A stretch of 64,000 nucleotides of DNA from Acidobacteriota bacterium (lineage in GTDB: Bacteria; Acidobacteriota; Vicinamibacteria; Vicinamibacterales; CAVVIG01), in NCBI GenBank assembly GCA_025463215.1, contig JAOBWF010000146.1, positions 27,097 to 91,096 on the forward strand, in the 5' to 3' direction. This document shows positions 55,596 through 63,577 of this stretch, one piece after another (the stretch's first letter is position 1; each line of letters starts with the position of its first letter). The notes under the pieces are model-generated. The model was not told where the DNA came from. It saw only the letters and a list, made by a program, of their open reading frames with translations, and searched no databases. The position numbers were made by a program, and so were the translations under genes.

Positions 55596-55967
55596 ATGGC
55601 TGTTGTTTTAGTGATCGACGATCATGAATCCGCACGTCGGCTGATCGCGAGGATGCTGAAGCGCCTCGGCCACGAAGTCATCACGGCAGCCGACGGGAAT
55701 GACGCGCTTCGGTTGTTCGAAATACACGCTGTCGATTTGGTTATCACCGACTTGATCATGCCCGAGCGAGACGGGTTGGATACGATCCGCACACTCCGCC
55801 GCCACGGCGACGTCAGGATTATTGCGATGTCATCCGGCGGCCAAACGGGTCCAAGCAATTACCTGAACATCGCAAGCCACATGGGTGCCGCAGCCGTGCT
55901 CGCGAAACCGTTTTCGAATCAGGAACTCAGCGCCGCGATTGAAACCGCTCTCGCTCCCAAGCGCTGA
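55596..55967 (+). CDS. single-domain response regulator (CheY-like)
   Basis: A 123-residue receiver. It has VLVIDDHESARR at the start, acceptor Asp in LVITDLIMPERDG, the conserved Thr/Ser in IIAMSSGG, and Lys in VLAKPFSNQ. There is no output domain. ATG 55596 is chosen; the frame is open upstream but poor. It lies 235 bases downstream of the PAS hybrid kinase and is its likely phosphorelay partner. Confidence 0.88.
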   Translation: MAVVLVIDDHESARRLIARMLKRLGHEVITAADGNDALRLFEIHAVDLVITDLIMPERDGLDTIRTLRRHGDVRIIAMSSGGQTGPSNYLNIASHMGAAAVLAKPFSNQELSAAIETALAPKR

Positions 55968-56174
55968 CCACAAAGACTGACATTACTCATCGCGCCATCG
56001 TATTGTGCCCGGACAGCGGGCGCGATTGATTGCAATTGCCATCAGCAAGGCCGAGGCGGCTCGTGTTGACGATTGTTCGACGGGCGGCGAGTGTGAAAAG
56101 TCTGAGTCTGTTAATCGATGGCTGAGCGCGCGTGGGTTGGCGCGAGGAAAAGTACTTGCGACGCCGCGGCGATT

Positions 56175-56249
56175 TGGTGAGTCCGGTGGGGATCGAACCC
56201 ACGACCATTCGATTAAAAGTCGAATGCTCTACCACTGAGCTACGGACTC
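56175..56249 (-). tRNA. tRNA-Lys (anticodon TTT)
   Basis: A complete cloverleaf on the minus strand. The acceptor is GAGTCCG/CGGACTC, the D arm GCTC...GAGC, and the anticodon stem TTCGA/TCGAA with loop CTTTTAA. The T arm is GTGGG/CCCAC with loop TTCGATC. The discriminator is A and CCA is encoded (56175-56177). No variable-arm or intron oddity. Confidence 0.97.
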
Positions 56250-56372
56250 GACGAACCGGCCGCAATCTGCTACCCCGGTGCGACCCGGAGCATTCAGGTG
56301 ATCGTGACCATCATAATTCAGCTGCGATTTCGCTGATTTCTACTCGAAACCGCTTGATGACCGGTCACGTGC

Positions 56373-56387
56373 GCTACCACTGAGGGT
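56373..56387 (-). other. tRNA D-arm-like fragment
   Basis: The minus strand reads CTCAGTGGTAGCGCA, one mismatch from the tRNA-Lys D-arm segment CTCAGTGGTAGAGCA. It stands about 125 bases upstream on the same strand. No cloverleaf can be completed around it. It may be a relic of a tRNA duplication or of an integration scar. Confidence 0.35.
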
Positions 56388-56423
56388 AGGAGCGCGCGGA
56401 GGGAAGCGCTGATTCTACTACGC

Positions 56424-57599
56424 TCAGTCCCCCTTGACGTTCAGGAACTGCTTGAGCGTGTGCCGGATCTCGACCAGCGACCGGGCGTTCTCCATCACCT
56501 CGTCGATGTCCTTGTACGCGCCCGGGATCTCGTCGAGCAGGACGTTCGAGCGCCGGTACTCGATGCCGCTCATCGCCTGCTCCAGATCGTGCATCGTGAA
56601 CAGCTTGCGCGCCTTGGTCCGCGAGTAGCGGCGGCCGGCGCCGTGCGGCGCCGAGTTGAAGGCGACCGGGTTCTCCAGGCCGCTGACGATGTAGCTGCGG
56701 GTGCCCATGGAGCCCGGGATCATCGCCCACATGCCGCGGCGGGCCTCGATCGCGCCCTTGCGCGTGATCCACACCGGCTCGCCGTAATGCGTCTCGACCT
56801 GGGTGAAGTTGTGATGACAGTTGATCCGCTGGACCTCGAGCTCGCCCGTCCGCGCCGGCGTGCCGAAGGTCGCCTCGCTCAGAATCATCATGACGCGGTC
56901 CATCATCTCGTCGCGATTCAGCCGCGCGAACTCCTGCGCCCACCGCAGATCGCGGATGTAGTCGTCGAACAGCCGCGTGCCTTCGTCGAGATACGCGAGA
57001 TCGCGATCGGGCAGCGTCTCGCCCTTCTTCCTGACCTCGTCCTGCGCCCGCCGGATGTACATCGTGCCGATCTTGTTGCCGATGCCGCGCGACCCGGAGT
57101 GCAGCGTCGCCCACACCGCGCCGTCTTCGTCGGTCGCCAGCTCGATGAAATGATTGCCGCCGCCGAGCGTGCCGAGCTGCAGCCGCCAGGCGGAATGAAT
57201 CTGCGCATAGTCGCGGCCGGCCATCGCCTCGAGCTGCGCGACGCGCGTCGCCGCCGTCGGCTCGACGCGCGCGTTGTTGCGGCCGGCGCTCATCGGCACG
57301 CGGCGCTCGATCCGCGCGCGCAGCGCCGGCAGATCGGTCAGCGCCTCGCGTTCGAGCGGCGTCTTGACCGCGATCATTCCGCAGCCGATGTCGACGCCCA
57401 CCGCGGCCGGGATCACCGCGCCTATGGTCGCGATTACCGTCCCGATTGTCGCGCCTTTGCCGTAATGGCAGTCGGGCATCACCGCGACATGTTTGAAGAT
57501 GAAGCCCATCGACGCGGTGTTGCGGATCTGTTGCAGGGCCTCGGCTTCGACCGTGTGCGGCGGCAGGAAAAGAATGGCGTTGTCACCGAGTTGATACAT
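56424..57599 (-). CDS. rtcB: RtcB RNA-splicing ligase
   Basis: A 391-residue RtcB. It has PDCHYGKGA near 43-50, GVDIGCGM with metal-binding C73, GGGNHFIEL, LHSGSRGIG, NCHHNF, and HGAGRRYSR with the guanylylated His region. It seals 2',3'-cyclic phosphate to 5'-OH RNA ends with GTP and Mn2+, in tRNA or rRNA repair. The length is at the short, bacterial end. It is transcribed on the minus strand away from the REC gene and towards tRNA-Lys. Confidence 0.96.
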   Translation of the reverse strand: MYQLGDNAILFLPPHTVEAEALQQIRNTASMGFIFKHVAVMPDCHYGKGATIGTVIATIGAVIPAAVGVDIGCGMIAVKTPLEREALTDLPALRARIERRVPMSAGRNNARVEPTAATRVAQLEAMAGRDYAQIHSAWRLQLGTLGGGNHFIELATDEDGAVWATLHSGSRGIGNKIGTMYIRRAQDEVRKKGETLPDRDLAYLDEGTRLFDDYIRDLRWAQEFARLNRDEMMDRVMMILSEATFGTPARTGELEVQRINCHHNFTQVETHYGEPVWITRKGAIEARRGMWAMIPGSMGTRSYIVSGLENPVAFNSAPHGAGRRYSRTKARKLFTMHDLEQAMSGIEYRRSNVLLDEIPGAYKDIDEVMENARSLVEIRHTLKQFLNVKGD

Positions 57600-57610
57600 C
57601 TGAATCGCGC

Positions 57611-57616
57611 TATACT
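57611..57616 (+). promoter_or_regulatory. -10 box of the receiver gene at 57626
   Basis: TATACT with 9 bases to ATG 57626, so transcription would start within 3 bases of the ATG. TTGATA (57591-57596) upstream is at only 14 bases. The site lies in the 26-base gap between the divergent RtcB and REC genes. Confidence 0.45.
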
Positions 57617-57625
57617 GGCGCCCTC

Positions 57626-58012
57626 ATGTCCAAAGATGCCGCCCGTCTCGTGCTGGTGGTCGAAGACGACGTCTCCGTCCGGCGGCCGCTGGTGAAGTTC
57701 TTAGAAATGCACGGCTTCGCCGTGGTGACGGCGGAGACGTCCGACGAGGGGCTCGACGCGCTGAAAAAGAACCGGCTGGTCGCGGCGGTCGTGGACCTGC
57801 GCCTGCGCCGCGGCTCGGGCCGCGACGTGGTCGTCGCCGTGCCCGCGGACGTGCCGGTGATCATCTTCTCCGGCGTACCGTCGGAGTCGGCGGAGCTCGA
57901 ACGGCTGCGGCCGCGCACGCGGCTCATCGAGAAGCCGTACTCGCTGGTGCTCCTCGTCGAAACGCTCGAGGAGATGATGGCCGAGTCGGGCTCACAGAAT
58001 CTTCATTCCTAG
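57626..58012 (+). CDS. single-domain response regulator
   Basis: A 128-residue receiver with LVVEDDVSVRRP, acceptor Asp in AAVVDLRLRRGSG, Ser in IIFSG, and Lys in LIEKPYS. The residues after the Asp (LRLRRGSGRDV) differ from the usual MPxxDG. There is no output domain. It ends inside the convergent arginase gene (21-base overlap). The partner kinase is not in the neighbourhood. Confidence 0.88.
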   Translation: MSKDAARLVLVVEDDVSVRRPLVKFLEMHGFAVVTAETSDEGLDALKKNRLVAAVVDLRLRRGSGRDVVVAVPADVPVIIFSGVPSESAELERLRPRTRLIEKPYSLVLLVETLEEMMAESGSQNLHS

Positions 58013-58903
58013 CGCCGACAGCGCGAGCTCGGCCCCGAGCTCCGCGGTCGTGTTGCGCACGTCGAGCGTCGGGTTCACTTCCACGAGATCGAGCGAGGTG
58101 AGCCACCCCGAGTCGGCGACGATTTCCATCACCATGTGTGCCTCGCGGTAGTTCAGACCGCCTTTGACCGGCGTGCCGACGCCGGGCGCAATCAGCGGAT
58201 CGCAGACGTCGATGTCGAACGAGACGTGGACGCCCGCGGTGCCGGTGCCGGCCAGATTCACCGCCTGCTCGACGATCGATGCAATGCCGTGGCGATCGAT
58301 GTCCTTCATGGTGAAGACGTGGACGCCTGAATCGCGAACCGCGATCTTCTCGCGCTCGTCGAGGTTGCGGATGCCGACAAGCACCGTGTGCTCGGGGCGC
58401 ACCTTCGGCGCGAAGCTGCCGATCTTCGACAGCTCCGACGGCTCCTGGCCGAGCAGCGCGGCGAGCGGCATGCCGTGGACGTTGCCGGAGAGCGAGGTGG
58501 CCGGCGTGTTCATGTCGCCGTGCGCGTCAACCCACAACAGGCCGATCGGAAGGCTCTTCGTGCGCCGCGCCCATTCGGCCGCCGCCGCGACCGAGCCGGC
58601 GCCGAGGCTGTGATCGCCGCCGAGCACGAGCGGCATGGCGCCTTCGTCGAACGACGACAGCGACGACTGGTAGACCTTCTGGCAGACCTTGGCGATGTCG
58701 CGGATGTACTTCTTGTGCTCGTCGCGCAGCTCCTGCGTTTCCGGAATCGGCGCAGGGAGATCGCCTTTGTCGACCACGGTGAATCCCAGCGCTGCAATCT
58801 GCTCGCCGATGCCGGCGATGCGCAGCGCCGAGGGGCCCATGTCGACGCCGCGGCGGCCGCCGCCGAGGTCGAGAGGCACGCCGATGATGTGGACGGGTTT
58901 CAT
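57992..58903 (-). CDS. rocF: arginase
   Basis: A 303-residue ureohydrolase. The Mn-binding motifs are GGDHSLGAGS, VDAHGDMN and SFDIDVCDPLIAPG; HGMPLAALLG and the C-terminal LVEVNP are typical of arginase rather than agmatinase. It hydrolyses arginine to ornithine and urea. I start at ATG 58903, which overlaps the hemG stop as ATGA, so it is the last gene of the haem operon. An arginase in this operon has no obvious haem role. Confidence 0.93.
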   Translation of the reverse strand: MKPVHIIGVPLDLGGGRRGVDMGPSALRIAGIGEQIAALGFTVVDKGDLPAPIPETQELRDEHKKYIRDIAKVCQKVYQSSLSSFDEGAMPLVLGGDHSLGAGSVAAAAEWARRTKSLPIGLLWVDAHGDMNTPATSLSGNVHGMPLAALLGQEPSELSKIGSFAPKVRPEHTVLVGIRNLDEREKIAVRDSGVHVFTMKDIDRHGIASIVEQAVNLAGTGTAGVHVSFDIDVCDPLIAPGVGTPVKGGLNYREAHMVMEIVADSGWLTSLDLVEVNPTLDVRNTTAELGAELALSALGMKIL

Positions 58904-60348
58904 GAAACCCCTTTCGAGTTCTGTTCGCGAAGCCATCCGGCCACCTGCGCCGCGGTCGTTCGCGCGTCAGCCACGCAGTCCGGAATGCCGACGCCGCGGA
59001 AGCCGCTGCCGGTGATGAAGAGCCCGGGATGGCGGGTGAGAGCGCGCTCAATCGCGGCCATCCGGTCGAGGTGGCCGACCTCGTGCTGCGCGTTGCCGCG
59101 CGGCCAACGGTAGATGCGCGTGAACAGCGGCGGCCGCTCGATGCCGAGCAGCGGCGTCAGCGCCGCAAGGGATGTGTGGATTAGCTCGGCGTCCGGCCGA
59201 TCGAGCGCGCCCGGATCGCGCGCGCCGCCGAGAAAGGTGCGCATCAGGACGCGATCGTGCGGCGCGCGATGCGGCCATTTCGACGACAGCCACGACGCCG
59301 CAAGGATGCCGGTACCTTCGACGCGCGGCACCACGAACCCCGATCCGGTCAAGGGGTGGCGGATCTGGGATCGATCGAATGCCAGCGCCACGGTCGCGGC
59401 CGACGCGTACGGAATCTCGTCGGCCAGTGCCGCGAGCACCTGATCGCGGTCGCGAACCAGCGCGGCGGTCGCATAGGCCGGCGTGGCGATCACGATTGCC
59501 TTCGCGTCGATCGAATCCCCCGACGACATCCGGACGGTGAACGGTCCCGGTCCGGTGATGGCGTCGACGCAATCGTTGAGCCGGATGCGATCCTCGCCGA
59601 GTGCCAGGACGAGCGCGCGAATCATCTCGCTCAGACCCTGCGGCAGAGATTTGAAGGCCCCCTCATCGCGGATGGCGGAAGGCGGATTGCGGAGTGGACT
59701 GCGGAGTCGGAAGGCTCGCAGCAGGCTGCCGTGCGACCGCTCGGCGTCGACGAGCCGCGGAAACAGCGCGCGGACCGAAAGGCGGTCGACGTCTCCGGCG
59801 TGAATGCCGGCGAGCAGCGGCTCCGCGAGATATACCGCCGCTTCGCGGCCGAAGCGCCGCGTCATGAACGCGCCGATCGATTCGTCCGCTTCGTCGCGCC
59901 GCGGCGGCACGAACAGCTCGGCGCCCATGCGCAGCTTGCCCGGTATCGAGAACAGCGTGGTGCGGACGAACGGTCCGAGACGCGTCGGGATGCCGAGCAC
60001 CGAGGCCGCCGGCAGGGCATGTAATCGTCCGCCGCGCTGGATGTAGGCGAGCCGCGGCGGCTTCGTCGATACGAGACGATCGCCCAGGCCGATGTCGCGG
60101 CACAACGCAATCGCCGCCGGCTTCTGGATCAGCAGCGCGTCGGGGCCGCCGTCGATCGTGAAGCCGTCGAGCTCTTCGCTGAAGATGACGCCGCCGACGC
60201 GCGGCGCGCGCTCGAGCACGAGGAACGAGATGCCGCGTTGCGACAGCTCGTAGGCCGCCGCCAGCCCCGCAATGCCGCCGCCGATGATCGCGACGTCGAC
60301 GAGGCGGGGGCTGGCCGCCTGGTGGCGGGAGTTGGGTGTCATCGGCAT
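58900..60348 (-). CDS. hemG: protoporphyrinogen oxidase (oxygen-dependent, HemY type)
   Basis: A 482-residue flavoprotein. It has an FAD-binding GGGIAGLAAAYELSQRG near the N terminus, GGVIFSEELDGFTIDGGPDA, FLGGARDPGA and the C-terminal TGSGFRGVGIPDCV, all as in the HemY/PPOX family. It oxidises protoporphyrinogen IX to protoporphyrin IX. The start is ATG 60348 (or ATG 60342 two codons on). It stands between hemH and arginase. The open frame upstream of 60348 is spurious. Confidence 0.93.
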   Translation of the reverse strand: MPMTPNSRHQAASPRLVDVAIIGGGIAGLAAAYELSQRGISFLVLERAPRVGGVIFSEELDGFTIDGGPDALLIQKPAAIALCRDIGLGDRLVSTKPPRLAYIQRGGRLHALPAASVLGIPTRLGPFVRTTLFSIPGKLRMGAELFVPPRRDEADESIGAFMTRRFGREAAVYLAEPLLAGIHAGDVDRLSVRALFPRLVDAERSHGSLLRAFRLRSPLRNPPSAIRDEGAFKSLPQGLSEMIRALVLALGEDRIRLNDCVDAITGPGPFTVRMSSGDSIDAKAIVIATPAYATAALVRDRDQVLAALADEIPYASAATVALAFDRSQIRHPLTGSGFVVPRVEGTGILAASWLSSKWPHRAPHDRVLMRTFLGGARDPGALDRPDAELIHTSLAALTPLLGIERPPLFTRIYRWPRGNAQHEVGHLDRMAAIERALTRHPGLFITGSGFRGVGIPDCVADARTTAAQVAGWLREQNSKGVS

Positions 60349-60380
60349 ATACCTAGAGCCGAGCTCCGAACTCCGAGCTG

Positions 60381-61310
60381 CTAGCTCCCAGCCCCGAGCC
60401 CGGGATCCCGATTCCCCTCTGCGAGCCGCGTCCGCACGAGATCTTCGAGCATCGCGATGAAGGTCGGCGAGGTATTCAACGATTCGGTGCGCCGGAGGGT
60501 GGTCGCGAACTCGCGCGCGACCTGCGCCGCCTGGACGTCGATATCGAACAGGATCTCGGTGTGGTCGCAGACGAAGCCGATCGGCACGACCAGGAACTTG
60601 CGGATGCTGACCGAGCGCTCGTCGATCACGGCCGGCAGCTCGGGGCCGATCCACGGCTCCGGGGTGCGGCCGGCGCTTTGATACGCCTGCTCGTAGTTGG
60701 CGACTCCCGCGCGCGCGGCCACGGCGCGCGCCGTCTCCGCCACTTCGTCGGCGTATCGGTCGCCGCTGTCGATCACCCGCACAGGCAGCGCGTGCGCGGT
60801 GAAGATCACGAGCTCGTCGGGCTTCGGCTCCGCCGCGCGCACGCGTTCGGCGAACGCCTCGATCAGCAGCGGGTGCGTATGAAAGGAGTCGACCGCGTCG
60901 AACTGCACGCCCTCGGGCAGCGACGCGTTCGCGGCATCGTTGTATTTCTGCACGCTGAGGGTCGAGAACTGCGGCGCCATCGGGATGCCGACAACGCGCG
61001 TGACGCCGGCGGCCGCGAGCTGGACCAGCGCGTCCTTGATGAACGGCTTCCAGTTGCGCATGCCGACCGCGACCGGAATCTGCGGTCCGAGCCGGGCGCG
61101 CAGCGCCTCCGCCTGCGCCTCGGTGATGTCGGTGAGCGGCGAGCGTCCGCCAATCGCGCCGTAGTTCTCGCGCATCTCGTGCACGAGCTCCTCGGACGGC
61201 GCGCGTCCACCGCGCACGAGCGTCAGGTACTCGGGCATCTCGTCCAACGAGGACGGCGTGCCATGTGCCATCAGCAGCACCCCGACACGCTCACGACCCG
61301 CGAACGTCAT
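60381..61310 (-). CDS. hemH: ferrochelatase
   Basis: A 309-residue ferrochelatase. It has LLMAHGTP at the N terminus, GMRNWKPFIKD, IFTAHALPVRVIDSGD with the metal-side His, and PIGFVCDHTEILFDID with the conserved Glu. It inserts Fe2+ into protoporphyrin IX. ATG 61310 overlaps the hemE stop as ATGA; frames upstream are shadows. The short C-terminal tail is Gly-rich, as in other acidobacterial forms I would expect. Confidence 0.94.
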   Translation of the reverse strand: MTFAGRERVGVLLMAHGTPSSLDEMPEYLTLVRGGRAPSEELVHEMRENYGAIGGRSPLTDITEAQAEALRARLGPQIPVAVGMRNWKPFIKDALVQLAAAGVTRVVGIPMAPQFSTLSVQKYNDAANASLPEGVQFDAVDSFHTHPLLIEAFAERVRAAEPKPDELVIFTAHALPVRVIDSGDRYADEVAETARAVAARAGVANYEQAYQSAGRTPEPWIGPELPAVIDERSVSIRKFLVVPIGFVCDHTEILFDIDVQAAQVAREFATTLRRTESLNTSPTFIAMLEDLVRTRLAEGNRDPGLGAGS

Positions 61311-62350
61311 GTTGCCGTCTGTTGATGAACGTAGCGCGCGAGCGCCTGCACGTGCTCGAGCGGGGTCGACGGCAGGATGCCGTGCCCGAGGTTGAAAATG
61401 TGTCCCGGACGGCCGGCGGCGCGCGCCAGCACCTCGTCCGTGGCGGCGAACACACGGTCGAGCGGGCCGAGCAGCAGGGTCGGGTCCAGGTTGCCCTGGA
61501 TCCCCCGATCCGGGCCGATGCGCGCCCACGCCTCATCGAGCGGCGTGCGCCAGTCGGCGCCGATGACGTCGCCGCCCGCGTCGCGCAGCAAGTCGAGGAT
61601 CGATCCGGTCCCGACGCCGAAGTGAATGGTCGGCACCGCGGTGCCGGATTCGGCGAGACGGGCGAAGATCTTTTTCGTGTGCGGCAGGATGAACTCGCGA
61701 TAGTCGGCGGCGTTCAGCGCGCCCACCCAGGAGTCGAACACCTGCACGCAGTCGACCCCGGCTTCGACCTGCGCCACCAGGTAGTCGCCGATGATGTCCG
61801 CGATGAGGTCGCAGAAGCGGTGCCAGGCGGCGGGGTAGCCGTACATCAGCGATTTGGTGTGCGCGAAGTTGCTCGAGTGGCCCCCCTCGATCGCGTACGA
61901 CGCGAGCGTGAACGGCGCGCCCGCAAACCCGATCAGCGGCACGCGGCCGCCGAGCGCGACTTTGATTTGCCGGATCGCGTCGAGCACATAGCTCAGCTTC
62001 TCGCGCGGCTCGAACCGCCTCGTCCGATCCAGATCCGCTTCGCTGCGCAGCGGGCTCTCGATCGCCGGCCCTTCACCCTTGATGAAGTCGAACGCAATGC
62101 CCATCGGCTCCAGCGGCAGCAGCAGATCCGAAAACAGGATCGCGGCATCGACTTCGATCCGGCGGACCGGCTGGAGGGTGACTTCGGTCGCCAGATCGGG
62201 CGTTCGACAGATATCGAGCAGCGAATAGCGCTCGCGCAGCGCTCGATATTCGCTCATGTACCGCCCTGCCTGGCGCATGAACCAGACTGGCGTCGCGTCG
62301 ACCGGTTGCCTGCGGCAGGCGTTGAGGAATCGGCTGCCCGAGTCGATCAG
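61307..62350 (-). CDS. hemE: uroporphyrinogen decarboxylase
   Basis: A 347-residue decarboxylase with the full set of motifs: PVWFMRQAGRYMSEYR, ILFSDLLLPLEPMG with the catalytic Asp, and GFAGAPFTLASYAIEG. It turns uroporphyrinogen III into coproporphyrinogen III. The start is odd: no ATG or GTG stands where the family begins. A CTG at 62350 overlaps the REC stop as CTGA and gives the expected N terminus (IDSGSRFLNACRRQPVD). GTG 62401 would overlap the REC gene by 55 bases. I prefer CTG. Confidence 0.92.
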   Translation of the reverse strand: MIDSGSRFLNACRRQPVDATPVWFMRQAGRYMSEYRALRERYSLLDICRTPDLATEVTLQPVRRIEVDAAILFSDLLLPLEPMGIAFDFIKGEGPAIESPLRSEADLDRTRRFEPREKLSYVLDAIRQIKVALGGRVPLIGFAGAPFTLASYAIEGGHSSNFAHTKSLMYGYPAAWHRFCDLIADIIGDYLVAQVEAGVDCVQVFDSWVGALNAADYREFILPHTKKIFARLAESGTAVPTIHFGVGTGSILDLLRDAGGDVIGADWRTPLDEAWARIGPDRGIQGNLDPTLLLGPLDRVFAATDEVLARAAGRPGHIFNLGHGILPSTPLEHVQALARYVHQQTAT

Positions 62351-62739
62351 TGCGTCACCTTGAGCAGGTTGCGGGCGAGGCCGACGAGATCTTCCAGCCA
62401 CAGCGGCTTGAACCGCAGCTCGGCGCCCAGTTCCTGCAGCTCGTTGGACACCGAATCGTCCAGAAAGTAATCGCCGGTCACGATCGCGACCGGTGTGGTC
62501 GCGCGCCGATCGTCGTGCGCGCGCAGGCGGCGCAGGAACCCGAGTCCGTCGACGAGCGGCATGCGCAGATCGAGGATGATGGCGTCGGGCTGGTTCGCTT
62601 CCGCTTCCGCCAGCCCTTTTTCGGCACTAATCGCCGTCCGGACCTGGTAGCCCTCGAGGCGAAGCATCCGGGCGAACGTCTGCGTCACCCCTTCGTCGTC
62701 GTCGACGATGAGGATTTTCGAAGTCGTCTGCTCAGACAC
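62347..62739 (-). CDS. single-domain response regulator at the head of the haem operon
   Basis: A 130-residue receiver with ILIVDDDEG, acceptor Asp in IILDLRMPLVDG, Thr in IVTGDY, and the Lys region RFKPLWLEDL. No output domain. GTG 62739 is chosen; GTG 62799 is also open. Its stop overlaps the hemE start, so it is co-translated with haem genes, which suggests a regulatory or scaffolding link. The partner kinase is unknown. Confidence 0.85.
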   Translation of the reverse strand: MSEQTTSKILIVDDDEGVTQTFARMLRLEGYQVRTAISAEKGLAEAEANQPDAIILDLRMPLVDGLGFLRRLRAHDDRRATTPVAIVTGDYFLDDSVSNELQELGAELRFKPLWLEDLVGLARNLLKVTH

Positions 62740-62869
62740 GACAGCGGACACCGGGGTATTGTAACCGACGTGGGCTCCATATGACTCGAAAGGACGCACG
62801 CCGAGCTTGACTAAAACATGCTAAGATTCGGCGTTTGATCGTGCTAATCCAACCATTTGGAGGCGTTCG

Positions 62870-63574
62870 TTGAGTCCGATTCTGGTGCGGCCGGTCCGCG
62901 AGCAGCTCGAGCATGACCGCATCATCCGGATGCTCCACGCGAAGTTTCGCCGAAAGTACGAAGCGGGGATGAATCCGGGCAACGAACAGAACATGCCGGT
63001 CGGCGCGGGGCCGTCGGCGCTGTTCCCCGACCTCGTGCTGCTCACGCCCGACCGCAGCCGTAAGCTGCAGATCATCGTCGAGATCGAGACCGGCGAATCG
63101 GTGAACCACCTCGAGGCGCTGGCGCAGTGGGCGCATTACGGCCGCCTCCGCGCCGCGTTCCACCTCTACATCCCGGCCGGCATGGTCGACGTCGCGCGCC
63201 GGCTCACCGAGGACAACCAGATTCACGTCGCGGAAATCTGGAGCTATCACGTCATCGGCGACGAACCGCGCTTCACGCTGGTCCACCGCAATCGCGAGCC
63301 GATTTCCGCGCAGGCGCGCAAGGGTCCGATTCTGAAAGCGGGCGCGCCGCCGGCGCCGCCGCCAGCTCCGCGCGAACCGGCGCCGGAGGTGCCGATCCCC
63401 GCGCCCACGCCGGCGCCGAAGCCCGCACCCAAACCGGCGGCCAAGCCGGCAGCCAAGCCAGCGACGAAGCCGAAGGGGAAGCCCGTGAAGGCCGCGGCCA
63501 AGTCGAAGCCGAAGGCGAAGGCCAAACCGCCGGCCGCCAAGCCGAAGAAGACGGTCGGCACGAAGAAGAAGTAG
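62870..63574 (+). CDS. PD-(D/E)xK-like protein with a long Lys/Pro/Ala-rich tail
   Basis: A 234-residue protein from TTG 62870, preceded by GGAGG at a good distance. Residues 1-130 look like a compact nuclease-type core: PDLVLL at 53-58, then IIVEIETGES with E71 and E73, in the order of the PD-(D/E)xK fold, although the catalytic Lys is not in the usual place. Residues 155-234 are a histone-H1-like tail of PAPK/PKPA repeats ending KTVGTKKK. A DNA-binding or nuclease-like role is inferred only. Confidence 0.7.
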   Translation: MSPILVRPVREQLEHDRIIRMLHAKFRRKYEAGMNPGNEQNMPVGAGPSALFPDLVLLTPDRSRKLQIIVEIETGESVNHLEALAQWAHYGRLRAAFHLYIPAGMVDVARRLTEDNQIHVAEIWSYHVIGDEPRFTLVHRNREPISAQARKGPILKAGAPPAPPPAPREPAPEVPIPAPTPAPKPAPKPAAKPAAKPATKPKGKPVKAAAKSKPKAKAKPPAAKPKKTVGTKKK

Positions 63575-63577
63575 CGT

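Noticed and set aside
62350..62401. GTG 62401 as the hemE start
   Set aside because: It overlaps the REC gene by 55 bases and adds residues that are the REC frame read out of phase.
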